Shown here piece by piece: positions 21,912-27,998 of a stretch of 64,000 bases of DNA. The position numbers were made by a program, and so were the translations under genes. This DNA is from a virus. The number at the start of each line of letters is the position of its first letter. The first letter of the stretch is position 1. The notes beneath the pieces were generated by a model, which was not told the origin of the DNA, ran no database searches, and worked only from the letters and a program-made list of their open reading frames with translations. The DNA lies in the IMG/VR virus record IMGVR_UViG_3300047510_001751, positions 124,001 through 188,000 of that record; one strand, given 5' to 3'.

Positions 21912-22055
21912 TCAATTACCTTGTCCACGATAACGCTTACGAGCATTGTTTCGACTTGTGGAGGCATACTTGGTATGCTTTCCAGCTCCCTGACGGGATT
22001 TCTTAGGTTTGGACTGAATACCAGGATTGCCAGTAAACGAAGGACGCTTAGCCAT
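21912..22055 (-). CDS. 47-aa strongly basic protein, separately transcribed
   Basis: The product begins MAKRPSFTGNPG and is rich in Lys, Arg, Ser and Gly (KSRQGAGKHTKY, NARKRYRGQG), with almost no acidic residues. It looks like a nucleic-acid-binding or ribosome-associated peptide; no family is recognised. Unlike its late neighbours it has its own host-type promoter, overlapping the end of the PAAR gene, and a strong terminator right after its stop. It is thus an isolated early-type gene embedded in the baseplate block. Confidence 0.72.
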   Translation of the reverse strand: MAKRPSFTGNPGIQSKPKKSRQGAGKHTKYASTSRNNARKRYRGQGN

Positions 22056-22080
22056 AGAATTTAACCTTAACTACCCTCCT

Positions 22081-22109
22081 AGTATACCCCATTTACTTCT
22101 TCGTGTCAA
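22081..22109 (-). promoter_or_regulatory. host-type promoter for the 47-aa gene
   Basis: On the minus strand TTGACA is followed after exactly 17 bp by TATACT. The -35 box lies inside the last codons of the PAAR gene (Val-Asp-Thr). The -10 box ends 26 bases before the ATG of the 47-aa gene, and AGGAGG follows it. Confidence 0.75.
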
Positions 22110-22422
22110 CAAAGACGGAGGTGGCACCAAATGCCGCTACCTGCCCAGCAGGACCGTATTGGCAGGTAAGTAAACTACCAATTACTGCCATGGGTTGCTT
22201 ATTCACGAAAACAGTCGGAGATCCAGTGGAAATCCTATCTGTGTGAACATCAGGTGGCAAGTGGAAGTGGGGTAGAGTCTCATTCCCTACATGGTGTACT
22301 TGCTTGCTATTGATGTAGACGCTTCCAGAAGCCCCTGTAGGGGGCACCGAGTACCCTACAGGTGGCCAAGGTCCATGTCCGCTTGTCATGTCATCTGGGG
22401 TGTACAGAGCAGGTATATCCAT
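22093..22422 (-). CDS. PAAR-domain baseplate spike tip protein
   Basis: This 109-aa protein has the layout of T4 gp5.4-type PAAR proteins, which sharpen the tip of the central tail spike. It has spaced His residues (KQVHHVG, LPHFHLPPDVHTD), one Cys (LLTCQYGP) and Gly/Val-rich beta repeats (SPTVFVNKQPMAVIG, GATSVFVDTK). The His and Cys residues are the likely metal ligands. The preceding gene's stop overlaps its ATG (TAATG), so it is coupled to the 287-aa gene. Its position just before gp25-gp6 agrees with T4-like order. Confidence 0.85.
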   Translation of the reverse strand: MDIPALYTPDDMTSGHGPWPPVGYSVPPTGASGSVYINSKQVHHVGNETLPHFHLPPDVHTDRISTGSPTVFVNKQPMAVIGSLLTCQYGPAGQVAAFGATSVFVDTKK

Positions 22423-23285
22423 TATTCCTCTTCGAAATTATCCCCTTCAATATTTAGAATAGCATTTCTTCTTCTACGTTTTAAAAGAAACTTTAATCTT
22501 TCGTTTGCTGCCTTCTGATTATACTGTACAATCATATAAGCAGTGAAAGGATACACTCCCAATGTTGAAGTGACTGTAACATCAAAGTAAAATCTAAGTT
22601 TTTTGATGTCTGTACCTTTATATGATATAACTTGACCAATACTATTGAAATATCCTTCAAGAATCTCAGATTCTGTCTTATAAGCAGCAGCAACTGTTAA
22701 AGGATAAAACGTGTTAATGTTTACACCAGATGGTAAAGGAATATTAATCTTTTTTAAATCAAATGGTAAATTTGCTGGAAAATTCTCTAAAGGAGCATAA
22801 AAGAACCCGTTACTTGTAAATTTAGTAATAGCATTCAAATATGACACCACAATCTCTCGGTCATACCAGTTTCTCTCCGTGAAATACCCAGAGATCGTTG
22901 CTGCTGGTCCAGGAGTACACACAACCAGAGGTTCTAAGAACAATCCAGGTGCCCAAAATGGTGACACAGGTATCTTGAGTTCTTTGTTTAATGATTTCGT
23001 TGTGTCACTTCCAGGTAACGGATCTTCTAATATACACTTATTTGGACCAAGTATCACAACACTCGTAATCACTTCAAGTGGTGCCGTGGGTATGGCACTC
23101 ACAGTTAATGTGAATGGCTGGTAAGTGCTGATATAATTGGCATTAGGTCCGCCTTCACCATCAGGTAACTTATTTGCTACTGGACGAAACTCAAACGCTG
23201 CTGGAGGCAACGTAGGGTTCGCTGTCGGTGGTCCTGGAAGTGGTGCTGGTCCTACTGTGAGACCATCAACTAGTAACGTTGCCAT
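22422..23285 (-). CDS. unknown late protein, probably virion-associated
   Basis: This 287-aa protein has a Pro/Gly-rich N-terminus (VGPAPLPGPPTANP) followed by beta-rich sequence, and ends with a basic run (KFLLKRRRRNA) and acidic tail. It is the gene immediately upstream of PAAR and is translationally coupled to it, so a role in tail hub or spike assembly is plausible from context only. It shows no similarity that I recognise to gp5, gp53 or gp48. Confidence 0.75.
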   Translation of the reverse strand: MATLLVDGLTVGPAPLPGPPTANPTLPPAAFEFRPVANKLPDGEGGPNANYISTYQPFTLTVSAIPTAPLEVITSVVILGPNKCILEDPLPGSDTTKSLNKELKIPVSPFWAPGLFLEPLVVCTPGPAATISGYFTERNWYDREIVVSYLNAITKFTSNGFFYAPLENFPANLPFDLKKINIPLPSGVNINTFYPLTVAAAYKTESEILEGYFNSIGQVISYKGTDIKKLRFYFDVTVTSTLGVYPFTAYMIVQYNQKAANERLKFLLKRRRRNAILNIEGDNFEEE

Positions 23286-23469
23286 TTTCTAATTTTCTAA
23301 GTCTTTCATCGAGTTCATCCAGAAACTCAACAATATTTACATATTCTTCCCGTTGGGGAGGCTTGTACATCATTTTGAATGGCACTGGAAGTTGATCGAG
23401 TTTAGCCTTGAGGCTCTGGACCAGTTTCACCAAGGAATTCCATTCCTCTAGACTCACTTTGTTGTTCAT
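23266..23469 (-). CDS. 67-aa coiled-coil-like protein
   Basis: The sequence is mostly helical, with heptad-like Leu/Val spacing (LVKLVQSLKAKLDQL and IVEFLDELDERLRKLE). It overlaps the preceding gene by 68 bases in another frame and the following gene by 20. The ATG is preceded by GAGAGAGTTACTA, a usable ribosome-binding site. It is part of the coupled operon leading to PAAR; function unknown. Confidence 0.65.
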   Translation of the reverse strand: MNNKVSLEEWNSLVKLVQSLKAKLDQLPVPFKMMYKPPQREEYVNIVEFLDELDERLRKLENGNVTS

Positions 23470-23650
23470 TAGTAACTCTCTCCTTTCTTACCATATTATC
23501 ATAGATCGTCTCCACCGAAATCTCGGGCTTCATGCCAGCATAGAAATTCGTGGCGACCTCTTCAATGCTATCGGCAAATTCATTGAAGCTGTCAAACATT
23601 TTCTCTTGTAATACCCCATCGGGGGTTTTGAAAGTAACTCTGTGTTCCAT
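23402..23650 (-). CDS. 82-aa acidic protein, first gene of the baseplate block
   Basis: The product begins MEHRVTFKTPDGVLQEKMFD, contains acidic helices and ends in a Gly/Pro-rich tail (GETGPEPQG). No family is recognised. It is the first ORF after the repeat-rich intergenic region and follows a CTAAATATTA late-promoter variant, so it probably opens the late transcription unit that includes PAAR. Confidence 0.65.
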   Translation of the reverse strand: MEHRVTFKTPDGVLQEKMFDSFNEFADSIEEVATNFYAGMKPEISVETIYDNMVRKERVTNEQQSESRGMEFLGETGPEPQG

Positions 23651-23722
23651 AGCGACTTTTTGAGTGATTTTTTCTGGGGGAAATTTTTTGAAATCGAAGG
23701 ATTTGAAGTTTCGAATTTCTTT

Positions 23723-23732
23723 TAATATTTAG
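23723..23732 (-). promoter_or_regulatory. late-promoter variant CTAAATATTA
   Basis: The same 10-base word stands upstream of the fibre chaperone gene at 57049-57058. It resembles the TATAAATA late consensus of T4-like phages. Here it precedes the first gene of the baseplate block by about 75 bases. Confidence 0.4.
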
Positions 23733-23777
23733 AGGGCTCTGGGAAACGTTTATAGCTTATAACAATGGGTCCCCTTT

Positions 23778-23902
23778 TACGATTAACTGTTATTATTAAT
23801 AACGAACGATTACGATTAACTGTTTATTCTTTATACTCAAACATACGATTACCTGTTTATTCTTTATATCGTGTAATCCTAATTAATTGTTTATTCTTTA
23901 TA
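23778..23902. repeat. tandem array, period about 33 bp
   Basis: On the plus strand the core TGTTTATTCTTTATA occurs three times exactly, beginning at 23821, 23854 and 23888. A degenerate fourth unit (TGTTATTATTAAT) begins at 23789. The first three units are each preceded by ACGATTAAC or ACGATTACC; the last by a weaker AATTAAT. Unit spacing of 32, 33 and 34 bp is close to three helical turns. On the minus strand each core reads TATAAAGAATAAACA, which partly resembles the late-promoter consensus. Confidence 0.8.
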
Positions 23903-23911
23903 TTTACAAAT

Positions 23912-23941
23912 AAAAAAAGAGAGTGATAATAATCACTCTCT
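23912..23941 (-). terminator. strong intrinsic terminator
   Basis: A perfect 10-bp stem (AGAGAGTGAT / ATCACTCTCT) with a four-base loop is followed on the minus strand by seven T residues. It lies about 60 bases after the stop of the 92-aa gene and closes the small-gene field before the late block. Confidence 0.9.
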
Positions 23942-24001
23942 AATAAATCTGTGATTCTATTAATAATAGAAACAGATGTTTTTTATGAAATACTTTCTCC
24001 C

Positions 24002-24280
24002 TCAATCTTCAGGAAATTCGATAATCTGAAGATCGCCAATCTTCCGTGCTTTCGCTATCACCGAACCGAGGGAGAATCCCAGGAGATCGGGTGATTTAAT
24101 GATCTCGGCAAGGTGTACAGCAAAGCGGGATGTAGCGTCGAAAGCGTATGCTTTCTCTGTGTTGCTGTGGAAGATGATTTCGACGCAATTCTCGTCGATC
24201 TCGATGTTGTAAATTGCCGAGGATTCGTCAATAGTGAAAGTCCGAAAAATCGGGGCTTTTGAGATAACGAAGGAAGGCAT
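24002..24280 (-). CDS. 92-aa KTSC-like protein
   Basis: The segment SSAIYNIEIDENCVEIIFHS followed by a Tyr/Phe-rich strand and LGFSLGSVIAKA resembles the KTSC fold. It aligns with the second KTSC-like protein of this window (28578-28805: STAIQTVSVDSDNIVTITFK, then SVGRLFNRALK). KTSC proteins are small phage and bacterial proteins, often next to nucleic-acid enzymes, with no firm function. The leader holds a GC-rich hairpin (GGGGGGCACTCCAGCCCCCC) about 25 bases before the ATG. Confidence 0.6.
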   Translation of the reverse strand: MPSFVISKAPIFRTFTIDESSAIYNIEIDENCVEIIFHSNTEKAYAFDATSRFAVHLAEIIKSPDLLGFSLGSVIAKARKIGDLQIIEFPED

Positions 24281-24349
24281 GGTTTCTGTAAAGAATTGGG
24301 GTTGGGGTGGGGGGCTGGAGTGCCCCCCGTTGCTCGCTATCCTAGCACA

Positions 24350-24646
24350 TCACAGGCGGCTGTTCCGATCCTGTGCCCACATGGCGAGGCGCTTGGTGCT
24401 CGCCTTGCTGAACACCCGATCGGTCTGGGTGATGCTGCCGTCGTCGTGGCTGACACGGTGGCGGTTGGCAGCCTTGGCACACTGCTGGAGGGCACGGCGT
24501 CCCTGGGCGTTGGTCTGGGCGAGGTTCAGCAGCAGGGTGGCACGGTGAGCGCCGATCACCTGGGGGCGGTTGATCAGGATCTGAGCGACTCGCTCGGCGT
24601 CACCCATGAAGGCGGCGAAGCGGGAGGAGGGGATGATCTTGAGCAT
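24350..24646 (-). CDS. 98-aa protein with SKAST-RLA-W motif
   Basis: I chose the ATG giving MLKIIPSSRFAAFMGDAERV; a longer frame upstream would run through the promoter and hairpin. The C-terminal half aligns with the 59-aa protein at 27999-28178 (here ALQQCAKAANR...FSKASTKRLAMWAQ, there ALRTAAMAAGR...VGKASTMRLALWVS), so they are paralogues. The gene lies in a GC-rich island. Function unknown; the Arg/Lys-rich helix suggests nucleic-acid or host-protein binding, but that is a guess. Confidence 0.7.
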   Translation of the reverse strand: MLKIIPSSRFAAFMGDAERVAQILINRPQVIGAHRATLLLNLAQTNAQGRRALQQCAKAANRHRVSHDDGSITQTDRVFSKASTKRLAMWAQDRNSRL

Positions 24647-24691
24647 GGATCTCGGTGGTAGTGGGGGGCGGTGGTGCCCCCCGATGTCGTA

Positions 24692-24719
24692 ATTATAGCG
24701 GATCGGGGGTGGCTGTCGA
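24692..24719 (-). promoter_or_regulatory. host-type promoter for the 98-aa gene
   Basis: TCGACA and a perfect TATAAT are separated by 16 bp. The transcript leader would contain the hairpin GGGGGGCACCACCGCCCCCC between the start site and the ATG. Confidence 0.6.
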
Positions 24720-24748
24720 GGGTCGGCAGCCAGTTCCCGAAGTGGCAC

Positions 24749-24934
24749 TCAGTGGCGGTCGGAGATGTTCCAGGTGCCCCAGCCTCCATGCTGGCGCTCG
24801 TGCTCCAGCTGGCGGGTGTCGATCGCTTCGAGGCGCTGGGCGCTGCTGTACTTTGCCCAGCCTTCGGCGGTCTCGCTAGCGAGGCAGCTGCCGTAGCAGG
24901 CGTTCCAGATCAGGTTCGCTTCGTCGATGGTCAT
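24749..24934 (-). CDS. 61-aa small early protein
   Basis: The ATG sits at the end of a class A leader, which fixes the start (MTIDEANLIWNACYGSC). The protein is acidic early, basic late (QLEHERQHGG) and ends WGTWNISDRH. Two Cys lie at residues 13 and 17. GC-rich codon use differs sharply from the structural genes. Function unknown. Confidence 0.65.
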   Translation of the reverse strand: MTIDEANLIWNACYGSCLASETAEGWAKYSSAQRLEAIDTRQLEHERQHGGWGTWNISDRH

Positions 24935-24967
24935 CGGTCGGTGTCGGTGGTTGACTTGATCAGTATA
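24932..24967 (-). promoter_or_regulatory. class A promoter-leader
   Basis: TATACTGATCAAGTC is followed by AACCACCGACACCGACCG directly abutting the ATG. There is no Shine-Dalgarno sequence. The same block recurs before four other genes. Confidence 0.7.
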
Positions 24968-24974
24968 GTGCCCC

Positions 24975-25151
24975 TCAGGGCATCTGGCAGCTGCCAGGTG
25001 TGACAGAATTGTAGGTGGCACAGCGGGCAGCGGTTGCTTGGTTGACCGCTGCCACGGTGTCAGCAGCGAACCCGATGGCAGCACCGCCCACGGTGGCGAT
25101 GGGAGCGTAGAAAGCAGCACCGAGGGCGAGGAGGGCGATGGTCTTGATCAT
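24975..25151 (-). CDS. 58-aa putative exported or membrane peptide
   Basis: The reading frame begins MIKTIALLALGAAFYAPIA, a short basic start and a hydrophobic Ala/Leu core like a signal peptide or one membrane span. An Ala/Val/Thr-rich stretch follows, then a mature-like end with two Cys (ARCATYNSVTPGSCQMP) that could pair in the periplasm. The ATG is at the end of a class A leader. Its stop lies just before the class A -10 box of the next gene. Unknown role; envelope action is inference. Confidence 0.65.
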   Translation of the reverse strand: MIKTIALLALGAAFYAPIATVGGAAIGFAADTVAAVNQATAARCATYNSVTPGSCQMP

Positions 25152-25181
25152 GGGGTGTCGGTGGTTGACTTGATCAGTATA
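25149..25181 (-). promoter_or_regulatory. class A promoter-leader
   Basis: TATACTGATCAAGTC followed by AACCACCGACACCCC leads into the ATG. The hairpin GGGGGGCATCTGCCCCC lies immediately upstream, so the preceding transcript probably ends here. Confidence 0.7.
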
Positions 25182-25214
25182 GCATGGAAAGGGGGCAGAT
25201 GCCCCCCTGGTGGT

Positions 25215-25490
25215 TCAGAACATCTCCCCGATCGGCATGATGTCGGGGGTGGGATCGTAACCGTCGAAAATCGCCTTTACGATGTCATCGTAGGATCGCT
25301 GGCTGAGAATACCCTCCACAGCGATCTCCTCTGCCCATTCATAGAATCCACCCGAGAGAAAATCACAGGGGAACAGATACGGATGGGTTTGATCCATCAA
25401 GTCTTCGATCTTACCCAGCTCGGTGTTCAGATCGGTGGGGATCTCCCAAGCTTCGTCGATCTGAACGGTGTCGGTGAAGGCGTAGGTCAT
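25215..25490 (-). CDS. 91-aa acidic early protein
   Basis: Begins MTYAFTDTVQIDEAWEIPTD and is strongly acidic, with SYDDIVKAIFDGYDPTPDI near the end. The start is fixed by a class A leader. Acidic small early proteins of T4-like phages often bind host enzymes, but no target is visible here. Confidence 0.7.
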   Translation of the reverse strand: MTYAFTDTVQIDEAWEIPTDLNTELGKIEDLMDQTHPYLFPCDFLSGGFYEWAEEIAVEGILSQRSYDDIVKAIFDGYDPTPDIMPIGEMF

Positions 25491-25523
25491 CGGTCGGTGT
25501 CGGTGGTTGACTTGTTCAGTATA
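25488..25523 (-). promoter_or_regulatory. class A promoter-leader
   Basis: TATACTGAACAAGTC followed by AACCACCGACACCGACCG ends at the ATG. The hairpin GGGGGGCACACAGCCCCCC lies upstream, between the Gp88-like gene and this promoter. Confidence 0.7.
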
Positions 25524-25561
25524 GGGGCAGGAGAGGGGGGCTGTGTGCCCCCCGTGTGTAG

Positions 25562-25578
25562 GTTGTCAGGCTGGCACA
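25562..25578. repeat. 17-base word at a stop codon (copy 1)
   Basis: The plus-strand word GTTGTCAGGCTGGCACA covers the last codons and stop of the Gp88-like gene and recurs exactly at 37698-37714 at the end of an unrelated gene. On the minus strand GTTGT and ACAAC arms can pair. Confidence 0.7.
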
Positions 25579-26294
25579 GCTGCCCGAACCTTGACCTTCT
25601 GGACCTTACGATTCGCCCTCGATGCCTTGCCCCACTCGCTGCCAGCGGGTTGGGTGCCGTGAACCAGCAGAGCGAAGGGACCATCCTCAAAGCAGGAGCG
25701 ATCCTTTACATCAACCTTGAAACCTGCTGCCATAGCGTCATCCTCAGTCATGAACACTTTAGCATAACGAGGGAACACACCTTCGTCGATGAGATAATCA
25801 AACTTGCCACCATAGCTGGCGGTGAAGTAGAAATTATCTGGCAGGTTGAGTCCTACAAACAGGGGCAGATTCTTGCTGTAGCAGTAGAACTTGATCGAAG
25901 GATTAGCGTGAGCAACCAACAACCAAGCGAGCAAATACTCAGCAGAGAAGAAGTCACCACTCTCGTGAATCCTCACTTTAGTGATAGATTTAGTGAGATT
26001 CTGGCGGAGTTCGGTGTTGATGAGACCAGCACAGTTACCCTCCTTGAGAGCTTCACGGATCGCCTGAAGGTTACGCTGGCGGGATTCATAAACTTTCGTG
26101 TACTGTACTTCACTGCTAGCAGCAAAACAGCGAAACTCAGTTTGAGGACCATCCCAGATCTTGCGTTTGCCGTTAGAATCAATCCGAACCATAGAGAGGC
26201 ACTGATTAGCACCTGGGCAGGTTGTGCCTGCTGGCAGGTTGAAAATCAGGGTGTGCTTGTCGAGCTTGTCGTTGCCTTTAGAGAAGCTGAGCAT
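25566..26294 (-). CDS. Gp88-like protein
   Basis: This 242-aa protein begins LSFSKGNDKLDKHTLIFNLP and continues AGTTCPGANQCLSM, then RCFAASSEVQYTKVYESRQR. This resembles the Gp88 family of phage proteins, known from actinobacteriophages, with a conserved N-terminal Cys pair and a hydrophobic core (HESGDFFSAEYLLAWL, ANPSIKFYCYSKN). No biochemical function is established. The C-terminus is basic (KASRANRKVQKVKV). It has its own class A leader and ends with VPA-stop, encoded by a 17-base word repeated at another gene end. Confidence 0.6.
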   Translation of the reverse strand: MLSFSKGNDKLDKHTLIFNLPAGTTCPGANQCLSMVRIDSNGKRKIWDGPQTEFRCFAASSEVQYTKVYESRQRNLQAIREALKEGNCAGLINTELRQNLTKSITKVRIHESGDFFSAEYLLAWLLVAHANPSIKFYCYSKNLPLFVGLNLPDNFYFTASYGGKFDYLIDEGVFPRYAKVFMTEDDAMAAGFKVDVKDRSCFEDGPFALLVHGTQPAGSEWGKASRANRKVQKVKVRAAVPA

Positions 26295-26324
26295 CGGTCG
26301 TCTGTGGTTGACTTGTTCAGTATA
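26292..26324 (-). promoter_or_regulatory. class A promoter-leader (variant)
   Basis: TATACTGAACAAGTC is followed by a slightly altered leader (AACCACAGACGACCG) ending at the ATG. The hairpin GGGGGCACCACCTGCCCCC immediately precedes the -10 box. Confidence 0.65.
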
Positions 26325-26381
26325 GGGGGCAGGTGGTGCCCCCTGGTGGTGCTGGTGGACAGTGCCCCAACTGGCACAGGG

Positions 26382-26573
26382 TCAGAAGTCTACTGCCCAG
26401 TGTGGGTCATTCTTTATATCAACCCAGAAGAAGTTTTTCCCATTGTGAGAACGAAGGAACACACGGTTCTCTTTAATTTGCTCCACAATACACTCTGGGT
26501 TGTTGTTCATCAGGTTAGCGAATCTGTTCTTCGCTTTGTTAGATTTAGGAGTGACAAAAGCGAGGTCAAACAT
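26382..26573 (-). CDS. 63-aa early protein
   Basis: Begins MFDLAFVTPKSNKAKNRFAN; basic N-terminus, then beta-like sequence (CIVEQIKENRVFLRS) and Trp-rich end (WVDIKNDPHWAVDF). It starts 9 bases after the stop of the 59-aa GTG-start gene and shares its transcript. Function unknown. Confidence 0.6.
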   Translation of the reverse strand: MFDLAFVTPKSNKAKNRFANLMNNNPECIVEQIKENRVFLRSHNGKNFFWVDIKNDPHWAVDF

Positions 26574-26582
26574 GTTAGAAAC

Positions 26583-26762
26583 TCACAGAACGTAGTAACC
26601 TTGAGCAGCAAACAGTTGGGGTTGATTCTGTTGCCAACCCACCAGCATCTGCTGGAGTTGTTGATCAGAATAGTTGTTCACCCAGAGATACTCAGCGGTG
26701 GGTTGAGTGTTCACAATCCGAAGGAAATTAACGATGGTTTGAATAGCTTTGAGGCGATTCAC
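26583..26762 (-). CDS. 59-aa early protein with GTG start
   Basis: The frame starts at GTG placed exactly where ATG stands in the other class B leaders, giving (V)NRLKAIQTIVNFLRIVNTQP. It ends in a Gln-rich region (QQLQQMLVGWQQNQPQL). No ATG is available upstream. The leader and the coupled downstream gene support it as real. Function unknown. Confidence 0.6.
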   Translation of the reverse strand: MNRLKAIQTIVNFLRIVNTQPTAEYLWVNNYSDQQLQQMLVGWQQNQPQLFAAQGYYVL

Positions 26763-26790
26763 GTTGTTTGTTTCAACTGAGGTCAGTATG
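26760..26790 (-). promoter_or_regulatory. class B promoter-leader
   Basis: CATACTGACCTCAGTTGAAA followed by CAAACAAC ends at the GTG start. It aligns with the class B leaders at 29797, 31938 and 45503. A hairpin (CACCCCC ... GGGGGTG) overlapping the previous stop lies just upstream. Confidence 0.6.
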
Positions 26791-26797
26791 GCACCCC

Positions 26798-27055
26798 CTA
26801 GGCACGTTTGGGGGTGTTAGTGGACAGTTCAGAAAGTGTCACATCACATACCCAATAGTACGCTTTCTCTGTGCTAGAACTCACAAACAGCAGAAACTGT
26901 TGGGTATATTTTAGGAGGGTTTCTCGCCCACCTGAATTATACCAATCGCTGACACGGTTAGCAACAAACAATGTCACACCTACGATGATAGCAACCACTG
27001 TTGCTAGATTATACATCAGGGTGGACACGAAAGACTTCACAAACTCGTTGTTCAT
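26798..27055 (-). CDS. 85-aa single-pass membrane protein
   Basis: Residues about 10-32 (LMYNLATVVAIIVGVTLFVA) form a clear transmembrane helix after a short N-terminus. The rest is soluble, with LLKYTQQFLLFVSSS and a short basic end. It has its own host-type promoter with a long leader. Function unknown; early membrane proteins of phages often alter envelope or block superinfection. Confidence 0.65.
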   Translation of the reverse strand: MNNEFVKSFVSTLMYNLATVVAIIVGVTLFVANRVSDWYNSGGRETLLKYTQQFLLFVSSSTEKAYYWVCDVTLSELSTNTPKRA

Positions 27056-27111
27056 GGTTGTTGTTAAGAATTGTTTGGTGGGTTGAGTATATTTCCCTCA
27101 ACCACACACCA

Positions 27112-27140
27112 AGCATAGCAACAACAACCCCACCAGTCAA
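27112..27140 (-). promoter_or_regulatory. host-type promoter for the membrane protein
   Basis: TTGACT, 17 bp, TATGCT on the minus strand. The -35 box lies in the sequence CCCCTTGACTGGTGGGG. A second -10-like ATATACT lies about 25 bases further downstream. Confidence 0.55.
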
Positions 27141-27192
27141 GGGGCAGTGGACACTAGACAAACTGGCACACAACCCCTTGACAAACACTAAA

Positions 27193-27222
27193 ATACCCTC
27201 TAGATTGTAGTCTAGAGGGTAT
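27193..27222 (-). terminator. hairpin after the 42-aa gene
   Basis: A perfect 12-bp stem (ATACCCTCTAGA / TCTAGAGGGTAT) with a six-base loop begins 6 bases after the stop codon, followed by TTTTAG on the minus strand. The U-tract is short, so termination may be partial. Confidence 0.65.
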
Positions 27223-27228
27223 AATATA

Positions 27229-27357
27229 CTACTCTTGAGTAGTATAATCTATATCTACTACTATACTATAATCATCATACTCTAATTCTTTATTCTTTAT
27301 ATCATATTCTTCTAATTCATTCTTTATATAATCTTGAAAGGTTAATGTATTAGACAT
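27229..27357 (-). CDS. 42-aa acidic early peptide
   Basis: Begins MSNTLTFQDYIKNELEEYD and is almost entirely acidic and Tyr-rich, ending VVDIDYTTQE. The AT-rich start region resembles the leader of the KTSC-like gene at 28805, and a hairpin follows directly. These flanks support a real gene despite its size. Function unknown. Confidence 0.6.
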   Translation of the reverse strand: MSNTLTFQDYIKNELEEYDIKNKELEYDDYSIVVDIDYTTQE

Positions 27358-27390
27358 ATGATTAAAGATTAAAGTTTAATTTTGAAATTA
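27358..27390 (-). promoter_or_regulatory. class C AT-rich leader
   Basis: The plus-strand word AGATTAAAGTTTAATTTTG upstream of this ATG pairs with AGGTTAAAGTTTAACTTTG upstream of the KTSC-like gene. Both sit beside a large A/T hairpin, so the two leaders look homologous. Confidence 0.5.
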
Positions 27391-27401
27391 TCTTAAAATT
27401 G

Positions 27402-27451
27402 AAAAAAGTGAAAAATCTTAATTATTGAGTTTTTAAGATTTTTCACTTTTT
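27402..27451 (-). terminator. 19-bp hairpin between two small operons
   Basis: A perfect 19-bp stem (AAAAAGTGAAAAATCTTAA and its complement) has an 11-base loop and T residues on the minus-strand 3' side. It lies 8 bases after the stop of the 58-aa gene and can act as a terminator, or as the start of the class C leader of the next gene. Confidence 0.7.
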
Positions 27452-27458
27452 GGGATTC

Positions 27459-27635
27459 TCAACTTTCCAGCAATTCTGGATAATAGTCCTCCACCTCAGT
27501 CATCAGCTCTTCATCACTATACTTATCATAACCTTCATCAAGATAATCATAACACAGTTGTGTCATAGTCTTGAGATCCATGTCATCAATCAGTTGTTGA
27601 ATGAATTGATCTTGAAGTTCAGAACGATTAGTCAT
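27459..27635 (-). CDS. 58-aa acidic early protein
   Basis: Begins MTNRSELQDQFIQQLIDDMD; helical and strongly acidic, ending VEDYYPELLES. Its ATG overlaps the stop of the 43-aa membrane peptide (ATGA). It is the last gene of a three-gene unit closed by a 19-bp hairpin. Function unknown. Confidence 0.6.
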   Translation of the reverse strand: MTNRSELQDQFIQQLIDDMDLKTMTQLCYDYLDEGYDKYSDEELMTEVEDYYPELLES

Positions 27636-27763
27636 TTCCGAAGGGGGGAGTTGTTGTAACGTCGAAAGGCAGTGGTGATGATTAGAAGGGTGCTCAGCAC
27701 CCCCACAAATCCTAGAACAGTGATAGCATCACCTTGAAAACCGAGTGTGTCAACAGTCATCAT
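27632..27763 (-). CDS. 43-aa membrane peptide
   Basis: MMTVDTLGFQGDAITVLGFV begins the frame, and residues about 13-31 (AITVLGFVGVLSTLLIITTA) form one transmembrane span followed by a basic tail (FRRYNNSPLRK). It is coupled by overlap at both ends. Function unknown. Confidence 0.55.
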   Translation of the reverse strand: MMTVDTLGFQGDAITVLGFVGVLSTLLIITTAFRRYNNSPLRK

Positions 27764-27927
27764 ACATCATAGCAAAGGTACTGAGCCATTTCATCCTTGT
27801 AAGAGTCAATCTCATCATCATTCAACCAAGGCATAGTCAACACAAAATTGAAGTGTTCAACCATCCAAGCATTGAGTGTCATGTGTTCATCATGACGGCT
27901 GATGATGTTGCTGTTGAAGTAATCCAT
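27760..27927 (-). CDS. 55-aa early protein
   Basis: Begins MDYFNSNIISRHDEHMTLNA and ends MAQYLCYDV. It is the first gene of a coupled three-gene unit served by a canonical host-type promoter about 25 bases upstream. The leader has TGAGAG but no strong Shine-Dalgarno sequence. Function unknown. Confidence 0.6.
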   Translation of the reverse strand: MDYFNSNIISRHDEHMTLNAWMVEHFNFVLTMPWLNDDEIDSYKDEMAQYLCYDV

Positions 27928-27951
27928 GGTGGATCTCTCAGGAACAAATTA

Positions 27952-27980
27952 AGAATAACATGGGTGGGGGCTGGTGTCAA
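27952..27980 (-). promoter_or_regulatory. host-type promoter in GGGGG-TTGAC-CCCCC context
   Basis: TTGACA, 17 bp, TATTCT. The -35 box is inside GGGGGTTGACACCAGCCCCC, a hairpin without a good U-tract, so this copy looks like a degenerate form of the terminator-promoter elements. Confidence 0.6.
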
Positions 27981-27998
27981 CCCCCTTGTGCCACTTAA

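Larger units (their letters stand above)
23651..24001. other. gene-free interval: terminator, tandem array and late site
   Basis: This 351-base stretch has no convincing ORF. From right to left it holds the terminator of the 92-aa gene, a four-unit tandem array with a period near 33 bp, a GC-richer GGGACCC spot and a late-promoter-like CTAAATATTA. It separates the small-gene field from the late baseplate block. Confidence 0.7.

Noticed and set aside
23778-23902. CRISPR array
   Set aside because: The repeats are spaced about 33 bp with nearly constant flanks rather than unique spacers, only four units exist and no cas gene is present.
25038-26780. 580-codon open frame on the plus strand
   Set aside because: It runs antisense through several supported minus-strand genes with leaders and promoters. 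Its repeated VSVVDL segments are only the class A leader repeats read in reverse, and its composition looks non-protein-like.
27283-27335. Further copies of the 23.8-kb array at 27.3 kb
   Set aside because: The similar TTCTTTATAT words are in phase with codons of the 42-aa acidic peptide (Ile-Lys-Asn repeats) and do not keep the 33-bp spacing.
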